DNA of 64,000 bases from the NCBI RefSeq assembly GCF_024723825.1, contig NZ_JANQBQ010000001.1, forward strand, positions 3,286,001 to 3,350,000, written 5' to 3'. This DNA is from Romboutsia lituseburensis. Its GTDB lineage: Bacteria; Bacillota; Clostridia; Peptostreptococcales; Peptostreptococcaceae. Of the stretch, positions 54,174-63,083 are shown piece after piece. Below the pieces are notes generated by a model. It worked only from the letters and a program-made list of their open reading frames with translations. It was not told where the DNA came from and made no database searches. A program made the translations under genes and the position numbers. Positions within the stretch are counted from its first letter, which is position 1. Each line of letters starts with the position of its first letter.

Positions 54174-54180
54174 CGTAAAA

Positions 54181-54189
54181 ACTAAGGAG
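54181..54189 (+). promoter_or_regulatory. CsrA-binding site 2 overlapping the fliC ribosome binding site
   Basis: ACTAAGGAG contains the A(N)GGA core and is itself the Shine-Dalgarno sequence of fliC, 9 bases before the ATG. CsrA bridging sites 1 and 2 would block ribosome entry, as in the Bacillus subtilis hag leader. Confidence 0.65.
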
Positions 54190-54198
54190 AGTAAAACA

Positions 54199-55011
54199 AT
54201 GAGAATAAACACTAACATGAATGCTATGATAGCAACTAACCAAATGTCAAAGAATACTGCATTAGCAGGGAATTCTATGGAGAAATTATCTACAGGATTA
54301 AGAATAACTAAAGCTGGAGATGATGCAGCAGGATTAGCTATATCTGAAAAGATGAGATCTCAAATAAGAGGTATGGAGCAAGCTGACAGAAATGTTCAAG
54401 ATGGTATATCTATGGTTCAAACTGCAGAAGGAGCTTTAGAAGAAGCTGGAAATATAGCTCAAAGAATGAGAGAGCTTGCTGTTCAAGGTGGAAATACAAC
54501 ACTAACAACTACAGATAGAAACAAGATAACTACAGAATTAAAAGAATTAAATAAAGAAATGGGTAAAATAGCTGAAGAAACTAAGTTCAATGGTAAAGCT
54601 ATATTAGATGGTTCAAATGGAACTACAACAATACAAGCAGGAGCTAACTCTGAAACAAGAGAAATAACAAATGTGAACTTATCTCAAATACAAACTACAT
54701 TAAGTGCTGCAGTGTCAGCTGATACACTTGCAAGTGCAAATGCATTAGTAACAGCTTTAGATACTACATTAGAATCTATAAATGCAGGAAGATCAACTTA
54801 TGGAGCTATGCAAAATAGATTAGAAGCTACATCTTCAAACTTAACGACTTCAACAGAAAACTTAAGTGCTGCTGAATCAAGAATAAGAGATATTGATGTT
54901 GCTAAGGAAATGGTTAAATTATCTAAGTTAAACATATTAACTCAAGCTTCTCAAGCTATGGTTTCTCAAGCTAAGCAACAACCAGAACAAGTAGCACAAT
55001 TATTAAGATAG
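54199..55011 (+). CDS. fliC: Flagellin FliC
   Basis: 270 residues, a short flagellin. Conserved N-terminal D0/D1 (MRINTNMNAMIATNQMSKN, EKLSTGLRITKAGDDAAGLAISE) and C-terminal D1/D0 (AESRIRDIDVAKEMVKLSKLN, QASQAMVSQAKQQPEQVAQLLR). The central part (about 140-195) is small and rich in Ser/Thr, the likely site of O-glycosylation by the genes downstream. Expressed from its own sigma-D promoter and probably repressed by CsrA. Confidence 0.97.
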   Translation: MRINTNMNAMIATNQMSKNTALAGNSMEKLSTGLRITKAGDDAAGLAISEKMRSQIRGMEQADRNVQDGISMVQTAEGALEEAGNIAQRMRELAVQGGNTTLTTTDRNKITTELKELNKEMGKIAEETKFNGKAILDGSNGTTTIQAGANSETREITNVNLSQIQTTLSAAVSADTLASANALVTALDTTLESINAGRSTYGAMQNRLEATSSNLTTSTENLSAAESRIRDIDVAKEMVKLSKLNILTQASQAMVSQAKQQPEQVAQLLR

Positions 55012-55056
55012 TTATAAGTACATTAACTTTGATAGAGTTATAAGTGCATTAACTTT
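55011..55056 (+). repeat. 20-bp direct repeat at the end of fliC
   Basis: GTTATAAGTACATTAACTTT (55011-55030) is repeated at 55037-55056 with one mismatch, period 26. The first copy begins at the last base of the fliC stop codon. Confidence 0.8.
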
Positions 55057-55062
55057 TAAACT

Positions 55063-55096
55063 AAGGGGTAAAGCATATGCTTTACTCTTTATTTTT
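55063..55096 (+). terminator. Terminator after fliC
   Basis: Thirteen-bp stem AAGGGGTAAAGCA / TGCTTTACTCTTT (two G-T wobbles), 2-base loop, T-rich tail. Partial readthrough would feed the glycosylation genes. Confidence 0.75.
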
Positions 55097-55126
55097 AAAT
55101 TTAATGAGTTGAAAGGACGATTAACT

Positions 55127-57352
55127 ATGCTGCTAAGTATTGTTATGATGGTAAAAAATGAAGAACAGTATTTGGAAAATACATTAAAATCATTAGAACC
55201 ATTAGTTAATGAATTAAAAAGTGAAATTATAATACTAGATACTGGATCAACTGATAAAACTATAGATATAGCTAGAGAATATACAAGTAATGTTTATTTT
55301 GAAAAGTGGAATGATGACTTTTCAAGTATGAGAAATAAATCTATAAAATACGCAAAAGGGAAATGGATACTTATACTAGATGCAGATGAAGAGTTGATAG
55401 AGTGTAATAAACTAATTGAATTTTTCAATACCGATTTACATAAAAAATATAATTGTGCATCTATAGAATTGAAGAGTATTGTTTCAGAAGATGCTTCTAT
55501 TTATAACAAAACATCTATATTGAGATTATTTAAAAATAGTTCGGAATTCAAATATGTAGGTGCTATACATGAACAGCCGATGTATAAAGCGCCTATATTT
55601 AATGATATTGCTAAATTTAATCATTATGGATATATGTACGAAAATGAAGAAATTAAACAATTTAAGCTAAAAAGAAACGAAAAAATATTATTGTCTGAGT
55701 ATAAGAAAAATCCTAAGGATCCATATCTGAACTATCAATTAGCTAAAAATTATACTGCTGGAGGTGATAAAGAAGAGGCTTTATACTACATGGAAAAATC
55801 AAAAAAATTATATGAGAGTATAAATTATTCATTTATAGCAGTAGAGGCAGGTTTAGCTAAGTTGCATTTTGAAATGGGTAGATATGAAAAATGTGAAAAA
55901 ATATGTACTGAATATATAAAAAAAGATAATAAAAATATAGATATTTATTGTTATTTAGCATTAAGTCAAAAATCATTAAAAAAATATGAAAATAGTTTGG
56001 AAAATTATAATAAGTATATATGGTTGGTAGAAAATTATGAATTATCTACACAGGCTAATGATGTATGTGCTACAGGCGATACAATAAGTTTTTATGAAAA
56101 TGCTAAGTTAGATTTAATAGAAATTTACTATATTCAAGAAAATTATAAATTGGTTTTAGAGAAAGTAAAAAATATAAGTCATGATATGAAAAAAAGAATT
56201 CAATTTATAATATTAATGAGTATGTATAAGGAAAAAAAGCTTTGTAATATTATAAGTTATTATAATGAATTTAAAGATTCATTAGTAGAAAAAAACTCGT
56301 TTATATTTGAATTAGAAAAATTTATTTTAAATATAAAACAAAGTGATAGAAATGAGATTTATAAGACTTTATCAAAAATAGATGATAATTATGGCTATCT
56401 AAATAAATTTAGAATCGGAATTGAATTAAACCTAGAATTATGTAGAAATATTATTTTAGAAGAAGACGGTAATTATTATGGGGATATAATATACTGCTTA
56501 TTTAAAGAGGGGCACAACCTGGTGGATATATTTGAGAATATTGATAATATTAAAATAAATAATTATTTAAATTATATAATTGATTTTAGGAAAGATATTA
56601 TATTAGATTTATATAATTATTTAATTAGAGAAAAAAATAGTATGAATATTAACAAATTAAAAGTATATAGTAATTTAGCTAAAAATTTATTGTATAAAAG
56701 TAAATTAAAGGGAGATAAATTAACAAATTTATACTATATGAATATAATGTATACTTATGCCTATGTAAAACAAATATTTAGAAATGATATAGACGATAAA
56801 ATAATCAAAAACTTGCTTAGCTGTAATAATCAAAAATTTGTTATTGAATATATAAGTATAGAAAAAATAAAGAATGAGAAACCGATTGATTATATAAGAA
56901 AATTAAAGAAACTAGTATCGAATAATCCTCAATATAAGGAATGTATTGAAGACATTATTAAAAGATTTGAAACTGAAATATATTGTTCTGAAGAATTAAA
57001 AGAGTTAAAAGTTAAGTATAAGAATTTGATACAAATCGATATAAAAGAAAATTATTTAAATGGAGCTATAGAGAAGATAAATGAATATGAAAGTATATTC
57101 TGGGAAGACCCAGATATACTAAATTTTAAAGCTATCATAAATATATTAAAAGGTAATTTTGAAGAAAGTGAAATGATTTTAAAAAATGCCTATATGAAAA
57201 ATGTATCAAATTACAATATATTATTTAATATAGCATATGTAAAAGAAATTTTAGGTGATGATGAAGAGTCTGTTGAATTTTTAGAATATATAAAAAAATT
57301 TTGTTGTGACGAAGCAGTTTTAAATGATGTACATAATAAATTGAAAAAATAA
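55127..57352 (+). CDS. Flagellin glycosyltransferase, GT2 plus TPR-like repeats
   Basis: 741 residues. The N-terminal about 230 residues are a family 2 glycosyltransferase (LSIVMMVKNEEQYLENTLKSL, IILDTGSTDKTIDIA, ILILDADEEL with the metal-binding DAD, EQPMYKAP). The remainder is a helical repeat region (PYLNYQLAKNYTAGGDKEEALYYMEKS-type TPRs, last repeat near residue 720). ATG 55127 follows GAAAGGA; an earlier in-frame TTG lies on that site. It is in the place of the glycosyltransferase that starts flagellin modification in C. difficile, and probably attaches the first sugar to Ser/Thr of FliC. Confidence 0.85.
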   Translation: MLLSIVMMVKNEEQYLENTLKSLEPLVNELKSEIIILDTGSTDKTIDIAREYTSNVYFEKWNDDFSSMRNKSIKYAKGKWILILDADEELIECNKLIEFFNTDLHKKYNCASIELKSIVSEDASIYNKTSILRLFKNSSEFKYVGAIHEQPMYKAPIFNDIAKFNHYGYMYENEEIKQFKLKRNEKILLSEYKKNPKDPYLNYQLAKNYTAGGDKEEALYYMEKSKKLYESINYSFIAVEAGLAKLHFEMGRYEKCEKICTEYIKKDNKNIDIYCYLALSQKSLKKYENSLENYNKYIWLVENYELSTQANDVCATGDTISFYENAKLDLIEIYYIQENYKLVLEKVKNISHDMKKRIQFIILMSMYKEKKLCNIISYYNEFKDSLVEKNSFIFELEKFILNIKQSDRNEIYKTLSKIDDNYGYLNKFRIGIELNLELCRNIILEEDGNYYGDIIYCLFKEGHNLVDIFENIDNIKINNYLNYIIDFRKDIILDLYNYLIREKNSMNINKLKVYSNLAKNLLYKSKLKGDKLTNLYYMNIMYTYAYVKQIFRNDIDDKIIKNLLSCNNQKFVIEYISIEKIKNEKPIDYIRKLKKLVSNNPQYKECIEDIIKRFETEIYCSEELKELKVKYKNLIQIDIKENYLNGAIEKINEYESIFWEDPDILNFKAIINILKGNFEESEMILKNAYMKNVSNYNILFNIAYVKEILGDDEESVEFLEYIKKFCCDEAVLNDVHNKLKK

Positions 57353-57539
57353 ATGATAAGTAAAAATATAATATATATATGAAATCAAAGATATAATGTC
57401 GAAATATATTAATAAATGTTGAGCTGATAAGATGATAACAAATTTTAGTAAATAAGTAATATGAAAATTTAAATGAATAATATAATATATAGCGAAAAAA
57501 TGACGAATAATGTTATTATATAGTATAAGGAGGCGTTTT

Positions 57540-58316
57540 ATGAAAATTGTAATACTTGCGGGTGGATATGGAACTAGAATTTCAGAAGAATCACATCTTA
57601 AACCCAAGCCTATGATTGAAATAGGAAATAATCCTATACTATGGCATATAATGAAAACATATTCTTATTATGGATTCAATGATTTTATAATATGTTGCGG
57701 GTATAAAGGATATTTGATTAAAGAATATTTTGCTAATTATTATTTACATAGATCAGATATAACTTTTGATTTTTCAAAAGATAATCAAATAACAGTACAC
57801 TCAAATGTAGTTGAACCTTGGAGAGTAACTCTTGTTGATACAGGCCTTGACACTATGACAGGAGGAAGATTAAAAAGAGTTAAAGAATATATAGGTGATG
57901 AAACATTTATGCTTACTTATGGAGATGGTGTAAGCGATGTTAATATATCTGAATTAATTGAAAATCATAAGAATAGTAAAAAAAGTGCAACCATAACAGC
58001 TGTACAACCAGATGGAAGGTTTGGGGTACTAAATATAGATAAAACTGATTCTAGCATAATATCTTTTAAAGAAAAAGATAAGTCCGACTCAGGGTGGATA
58101 AATGGTGGTTATATGGTTTTAGAGCCCGAAATATTTAAATATATAGAAGATGATAGTACAATATTAGAGAATTATCCACTAGAAACAATGGCTAAAAATA
58201 ACATGTTAAATGCGTACAAGCATAATGGATTTTGGCAGTGTATGGACACTCAAAGGGATAAGCATTTATTAGAGAATATGTGGAAAAATGATAATGCAAA
58301 ATGGAAGGTATGGTAA
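57540..58316 (+). CDS. rfbF: Glucose-1-phosphate cytidylyltransferase
   Basis: 258 residues. Nucleotidyltransferase fold with VILAGGYGTRISEESHLKPKPM, IGNNPILWHIMKTY, MLTYGDGVSDV and INGGYMVLEPE, all typical of RfbF. It makes CDP-glucose from glucose-1-phosphate and CTP. RBS AAGGAGG. The following gene overlaps its end and uses its product. Confidence 0.95.
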   Translation: MKIVILAGGYGTRISEESHLKPKPMIEIGNNPILWHIMKTYSYYGFNDFIICCGYKGYLIKEYFANYYLHRSDITFDFSKDNQITVHSNVVEPWRVTLVDTGLDTMTGGRLKRVKEYIGDETFMLTYGDGVSDVNISELIENHKNSKKSATITAVQPDGRFGVLNIDKTDSSIISFKEKDKSDSGWINGGYMVLEPEIFKYIEDDSTILENYPLETMAKNNMLNAYKHNGFWQCMDTQRDKHLLENMWKNDNAKWKVW

Positions 58317-59371
58317 ATGTGTTAGAATTTTATAAGAATAAAAAAGTATTAGTCACGGGACATACAGGGTTTAAAGGTAGCTGGCTATGTAAAATATTGA
58401 CTTTAGCAGGTGCTGATGTAATTGGCATAGGGCTAGAGCCAGTCGATGATATATGTTTATATAATATATTAAATATAAAAAAGGATATAAATTCTATTAT
58501 TTGTGATGTCAGAGATCTGAATGCATTAAAAAAGATATTTACAAAATATAAACCTGAAATAGTATTTCATCTAGCAGCTCAGCCACTAGTTGGAGAATCT
58601 TATATAAATCCTGTATATACTTATGAAACTAATGTTATGGGAACGGTCAATGTATTAGAGTCAATAAGAGATTGCGATAGTGTAAAATCTGTTGTGAATA
58701 TAACTACTGATAAAGTATATCATAATAAAGAGTGGGAATGGCCATATCGTGAAATCGATGAGCTAAATGGTTTTGATCCATATTCAAACTCAAAGTCGTG
58801 TTCAGAATTAATAACAGATTCATATAAAAAGTCGTTTTTTAAAAATAATGATAAGTTGGCTATTTCAACAGCGAGAGCTGGAAATGTAATAGGTGGTGGC
58901 GATTTTGCTAATAATAGAATAATACCTGATTGTATCAGAGCGTCTATGGCTAATGAAACTATAATAGTTAGAAATCCAAATTCTATAAGACCATATCAAC
59001 ATGTATTTGAGGCATTAAATGCGTATTTGTTGATTGCAAAAAAACAATATGAGGATAAAATGTTTGAGGGAAGCTACAATATAGGTCCGAGCGAAGATGG
59101 ATGTGTAACAACTAAGGCATTAGTTAAATTATTCTGTAAATCTTGGGGTGATGTTGGTTGGCAAAATAAAAATTCTAATAATAGTTTTTATGAAAGTAAT
59201 ATTTTAAAATTAGACTGTTCTAAAATAAAAAATATATTAGGATGGTACCCTACATTGAATATAGAGGAATCTATAAATTTAACTGTAGAGTGGAGTAAAG
59301 CTTATTGGTTGAATAAGAACATGGATGAAATTTCAAAATTACAAATATATGAATATTTTAAAATAACATAA
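58310..59371 (+). CDS. rfbG: CDP-glucose 4,6-dehydratase
   Basis: About 353 residues. Short-chain dehydrogenase family: KKVLVTGHTGFKGSWL, HLAAQPLVGESY, the active site YSNSKSCSE (Y-x3-K) and ARAGNVIGGGDFANNR. It converts CDP-glucose to CDP-4-keto-6-deoxyglucose, the common precursor of dideoxy and branched sugars. The start is uncertain: ATG 58301, ATG 58310 or GTG 58319; an AAGG at 58305 best serves the last. The gene overlaps the rfbF end. Confidence 0.94.
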   Translation: MVNVLEFYKNKKVLVTGHTGFKGSWLCKILTLAGADVIGIGLEPVDDICLYNILNIKKDINSIICDVRDLNALKKIFTKYKPEIVFHLAAQPLVGESYINPVYTYETNVMGTVNVLESIRDCDSVKSVVNITTDKVYHNKEWEWPYREIDELNGFDPYSNSKSCSELITDSYKKSFFKNNDKLAISTARAGNVIGGGDFANNRIIPDCIRASMANETIIVRNPNSIRPYQHVFEALNAYLLIAKKQYEDKMFEGSYNIGPSEDGCVTTKALVKLFCKSWGDVGWQNKNSNNSFYESNILKLDCSKIKNILGWYPTLNIEESINLTVEWSKAYWLNKNMDEISKLQIYEYFKIT

Positions 59372-59387
59372 ATATGGAGGAATGAAA

Positions 59388-60212
59388 ATGAAAACTTATA
59401 TAATAGCAGAAATAGGAATAAATCATAATGGAGATTTAAATATAGCTAAAAAATTAATAGATGCAGCCGTAATTTCAGGATGTGATGCTGTAAAATTGCA
59501 AAAAAGAACTATAGACAAAGTGTACACTAAGGAAATGTTAGATAGTCCTCGTGTTAGTCCATGGGGAACTACTCAAAGAGAGCAAAAAGAAGGACTTGAA
59601 TTTAATGAAGCTGAGTACAATGAAATAGATAAATATTGTAAAGAAAAAGGAATTGAATGGTTTGCTTCTGCATGGGATATAGACTCTCAAAAGTTTTTAC
59701 AAAAATATAATTGTAAATTTAATAAAGTAGCATCAGCTATGCTTGGAAATGAAGAATTATTACAAGAAATTGCAAAAGAAGGAAGATATACATTCATATC
59801 TACAGGCATGACTAACTATGAAGAAATCGATGCTGTGGTAAAAATATTTAGAGATAATAATTGTCCATTTGAATTAATGCATTGTAACAGCACATACCCT
59901 ATGAAAAATGAAGATGCAAATTTAAAGTTAATAAATACATTAGCTAAAAAGTATGATTGTAAAGTAGGTTATAGTGGACATGAAAAAGGTATATTAGTTA
60001 GTGTTTGTGCAGCTACATTAGGAGCTACATCAATAGAGAGACATATAACATTAGATAAAACTATGTATGGATCAGATCAAGCAGCGTCAATAGAAACTGA
60101 TGAGTTATATACAATGGTTAAGCAAATTAGAGAAGTAGAAAAAATATTAGGTAATGGTGAAAAAATATTAAGTGATGCTGAAATGGAAGTAAGAAAAAAG
60201 TTAAGAGGTTAA
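59388..60212 (+). CDS. NeuB-like ulosonic acid synthase without SAF domain
   Basis: 274 residues. The PEP-dependent sialic/legionaminic/pseudaminic synthase barrel is clear: AEIGINHNGDLNIAKKLI, DAVKLQKR, GIEWFASAWD, HCNSTYP, GYSGHEKGI and IERHITLDKTMYGSDQAAS. The C-terminal SAF (antifreeze-like) domain of about 65 residues found in classical NeuB is missing. The usual GPDHxxS motif reads GSDQAAS, marking a separate subfamily. ATG 59388 is 7 bases after TGGAGG; the ATG at 59382 is too close to it. The sugar acceptor is unknown. Confidence 0.88.
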   Translation: MKTYIIAEIGINHNGDLNIAKKLIDAAVISGCDAVKLQKRTIDKVYTKEMLDSPRVSPWGTTQREQKEGLEFNEAEYNEIDKYCKEKGIEWFASAWDIDSQKFLQKYNCKFNKVASAMLGNEELLQEIAKEGRYTFISTGMTNYEEIDAVVKIFRDNNCPFELMHCNSTYPMKNEDANLKLINTLAKKYDCKVGYSGHEKGILVSVCAATLGATSIERHITLDKTMYGSDQAASIETDELYTMVKQIREVEKILGNGEKILSDAEMEVRKKLRG

Positions 60213-60216
60213 ATCA

Positions 60217-61269
60217 ATGATAAAATTAGTAGTTTTTGACATAGATGGAGTTATAACAGATGGTTCTATAACTTTAAGTGAAGATGGACATGAGCAAAAA
60301 AGAATAAATCTTAAAGATATAGATTCTATATTTGAATTAAAATCACAAGGATTTAAAATAGGTGCTATAACAGGTGAAGAAACAAAGATAGTAAACTATT
60401 TTGAAAAGAGATTTCCATGGGACTATTTTTATAAGGGTAAGAAAAATAAACTGACGTGTATCCATGAGATTGAAGAAAAATCTAATATAGATAAAAATGA
60501 AATTTGTTATATAGGTGATGGAAAATATGATGCACAATTAATAAAATATGTAGGTTTAGGTGTTTGTCCTTTTGACGCTACAGAAAAAGCAAAAGAAAAT
60601 GCAGATATAATATTAAAAAAATCTGGAGGTCATGGATGTATAGAGGAATTAGTAAATATTGTTCAAAACTATAATGATAAAAACAATAACATTAATTATT
60701 TTTATAAACGATTAAAAGAGCATAATGAAGTTTTTACAAGTATTGCATCTGATATAAACTTAATTCAAGACGTAATGAAAGTTGGAAATGATATAGTAAA
60801 TTTACTAAAGAATAATTCACAAATATTTTTATGTGGAAATGGCGGAAGTGCAGCTGATGCACAACATATTGCAACTGAATTTGTCAGTAGATTTTATAAA
60901 GAAAGAAAGGCTCTTAATGCAGAGGCTCTAACTGTGAATACATCAACTTTGACAGCTATAGGAAATGATTATAGTTTTGACAGAGTATTTGAAAGGCAAT
61001 TGGAGGCAAAGGCTAAACCAGGAGATATATTAATTGGTATATCTACAAGTGGTAAGTCGAAAAATGTTGTCAAAGCATTGGAGTACGCAAAGAATAATGG
61101 AATAATAACGTGCATATTAATGGGTAACTATGAGAATAAGAGTTTAGATGAAATATGTGATTATATGATTAAGGTTCCGTCAAAGGTTACACCAAGAATA
61201 CAGGAAGCACATATTTTTATAGGTCACTTAATTGCAGAGTACGTTGAAGAACAGATTTTTAAAGGCTAG
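60217..61269 (+). CDS. Fusion: KdsC-like HAD phosphatase plus GmhA-like sugar isomerase
   Basis: 350 residues. Residues 1-155 are a KdsC/NeuNAc-type HAD phosphatase (FDIDGVITDGSI with the catalytic DxD, GAITGE, GDGKYD). Residues about 165-350 are a SIS-domain isomerase of the sedoheptulose-7-phosphate type (CGNGGSAADAQHIATEFVSRF, TSTLTAIGNDYSFDRVF, ISTSGKSKNV, RIQEAHIFIGHLIAE). KdsC-like enzymes dephosphorylate 8- or 9-phosphorylated ulosonic acids; GmhA makes a heptose-7-phosphate. The fusion lies 4 bases after the NeuB-like gene. Together they suggest a heptose-derived ulosonic acid; this is inference. Confidence 0.9.
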   Translation: MIKLVVFDIDGVITDGSITLSEDGHEQKRINLKDIDSIFELKSQGFKIGAITGEETKIVNYFEKRFPWDYFYKGKKNKLTCIHEIEEKSNIDKNEICYIGDGKYDAQLIKYVGLGVCPFDATEKAKENADIILKKSGGHGCIEELVNIVQNYNDKNNNINYFYKRLKEHNEVFTSIASDINLIQDVMKVGNDIVNLLKNNSQIFLCGNGGSAADAQHIATEFVSRFYKERKALNAEALTVNTSTLTAIGNDYSFDRVFERQLEAKAKPGDILIGISTSGKSKNVVKALEYAKNNGIITCILMGNYENKSLDEICDYMIKVPSKVTPRIQEAHIFIGHLIAEYVEEQIFKG

Positions 61270-61278
61270 GAGAAAAAT

Positions 61279-63066
61279 ATGATTAAATTATCCGATTATA
61301 TATTTAATTTTATAGAAAGTAAGAATATAAAACATGCGTTCATGTTACCTGGTGGAGGCGCTATGCATTTAGTGGATTCGCTTGGTAAATCAAATTTAGA
61401 ATACATTTGTTGCGGACATGAGCAAGCATCGGCTATTGCAGCTGAAAGTTATGGGCAACATACTAATGATGTAGGGGTTTTAGTAGTTACATCAGGTCCA
61501 GGAGCAACTAATGCCATAACTGGTGTTACAGCTGGATGGATTGATTCAACACCTATGTTTATATTATCTGGACAAGCTAAAACATCAGATTTAGTAGGTA
61601 ATAGTGGTGTTCGACAAATGGGCTCTCAAGAAGTTCAAATTATAGATATGGTAAAACCTATTACTAAATATGCGGTACAAATAACAGATGCTAGCGAAAT
61701 AAAATACCATTTAGAGAAGGCATATTATGAGGCTACAAATGGAAGAATGGGACCGGTCTGGTTGGATATTCCTTTAGATATTCAAGGAACTATGATAGAA
61801 GAAGATAACCTTATAGGATTTAAGCAAGAAGAGAATCGAGAAAGTAAAAAATCAATAAAGCAAGATGTAAATAAAACTTTACATCTTCTAGAAAAAACGA
61901 AACAGCCACTTATATTGGCTGGAAATGGAATAAAATTAGCCAATGCAGAGGAAGATTTCCTTAAATTTATAAACAAAGTAAATATACCAGTATTAACTAC
62001 ATGGAAATCAATAGATATAATCGAGGAAGAACATCCTTTATATGTAGGTCATCCAGGTATAATGGGTGATAGAGGAGCTAATTATATATTACAAAGTTGT
62101 GATTTACTTATAATATTAGGAAGTAGACTAGATCCAAGTATAACTGCATTCAATGAAGCTAATTTTGGTAAAAATGCTAAAAAAGTAATGATTGATATAG
62201 ATAGTAATGAAATAAATAAAATGAAAATGGATATTGATGTAAAATCCATATGTGATGTAAAAACATTTATTGAAGAGCTAAATACAAGTATTGAAAAATT
62301 AAATACAAATATGGGCATTGATGCAGAATGGTTATCATATTGTAAAAATATTAGAGATAGATATCCTGTAGTTACAGAGTTGCATAAGAATGAAGAAAAA
62401 TATGTAAGTGCATATAGTTTTATAGATGAACTATGCAAACAATTGACAGGTGAAGATATAATAGTTCCAGAAAGTTCAGGTGGAGCGGGTGAAATTACAT
62501 ATCAAGCATTCAGAATTAAAAAAGGCCAAAAAATGAAAAATGCTGCTGGTCTTGGATCTATGGGATTTGGACTACCATATTCGATAGGGGCTTGCGTTGC
62601 TAATGATAGAAAACGAACTATACTTATAAATGGTGATGGAGCATTCCAGCTAAATATTCAAGAGTTAGAAACTGTCTCAAGATTAAAATTACCAATTAAG
62701 ATGTTTATATGGAATAATAATGGTTATGCAAGTATAAGGTCTATGCAAAAAAATCTATTTAATGAAAACTATGTTGGCAGTAGTGAGGATAGTGGGCTTA
62801 CAATGCCAGATACAAGCAAGGTAGCTAATGCATATAATATAAAAACTTATACAGCAAGAACTAATAAGGAAATGAAGAATCTTTTACCAGAAGTTTTAAA
62901 TTATGATGGGCCTGTATTATGTGAACTGATAGTTTCTCCAGAAGAAACAATATCACCAAGAGTAAAGTCTGTAAAATTAGAAAATGGTAAAATGGAATCT
63001 AAACCACTAGAAGATATGTGGCCATTTTTAAGTAAATATGAAATCGAAAATAATATTAAAAATTAA
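61279..63066 (+). CDS. Thiamine pyrophosphate-dependent enzyme, acetolactate synthase-like
   Basis: 595 residues with the three TPP-enzyme domains: Pyr domain with catalytic Glu in CGHEQASAIAAE, central domain (about 190-330), PP domain with the metal/TPP motif NGDGAFQLNIQELETVSRLK...NNNGY. It resembles IlvB, but there is no regulatory subunit gene and the operon is for sugars. YerE, the TPP enzyme that adds a two-carbon unit to CDP-4-keto-3,6-dideoxyglucose in yersiniose synthesis, is the closest functional precedent, since rfbF and rfbG are also here. Acceptor and product are unknown. Confidence 0.85.
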   Translation: MIKLSDYIFNFIESKNIKHAFMLPGGGAMHLVDSLGKSNLEYICCGHEQASAIAAESYGQHTNDVGVLVVTSGPGATNAITGVTAGWIDSTPMFILSGQAKTSDLVGNSGVRQMGSQEVQIIDMVKPITKYAVQITDASEIKYHLEKAYYEATNGRMGPVWLDIPLDIQGTMIEEDNLIGFKQEENRESKKSIKQDVNKTLHLLEKTKQPLILAGNGIKLANAEEDFLKFINKVNIPVLTTWKSIDIIEEEHPLYVGHPGIMGDRGANYILQSCDLLIILGSRLDPSITAFNEANFGKNAKKVMIDIDSNEINKMKMDIDVKSICDVKTFIEELNTSIEKLNTNMGIDAEWLSYCKNIRDRYPVVTELHKNEEKYVSAYSFIDELCKQLTGEDIIVPESSGGAGEITYQAFRIKKGQKMKNAAGLGSMGFGLPYSIGACVANDRKRTILINGDGAFQLNIQELETVSRLKLPIKMFIWNNNGYASIRSMQKNLFNENYVGSSEDSGLTMPDTSKVANAYNIKTYTARTNKEMKNLLPEVLNYDGPVLCELIVSPEETISPRVKSVKLENGKMESKPLEDMWPFLSKYEIENNIKN

Positions 63067-63083
63067 ATTAGATGAGGTATTAT

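Noticed and set aside
61279-63066. Acetolactate synthase IlvB for branched-chain amino acids
   Set aside because: No small subunit or ilv genes nearby; tightly embedded in a sugar operon. Kept only as an alternative.
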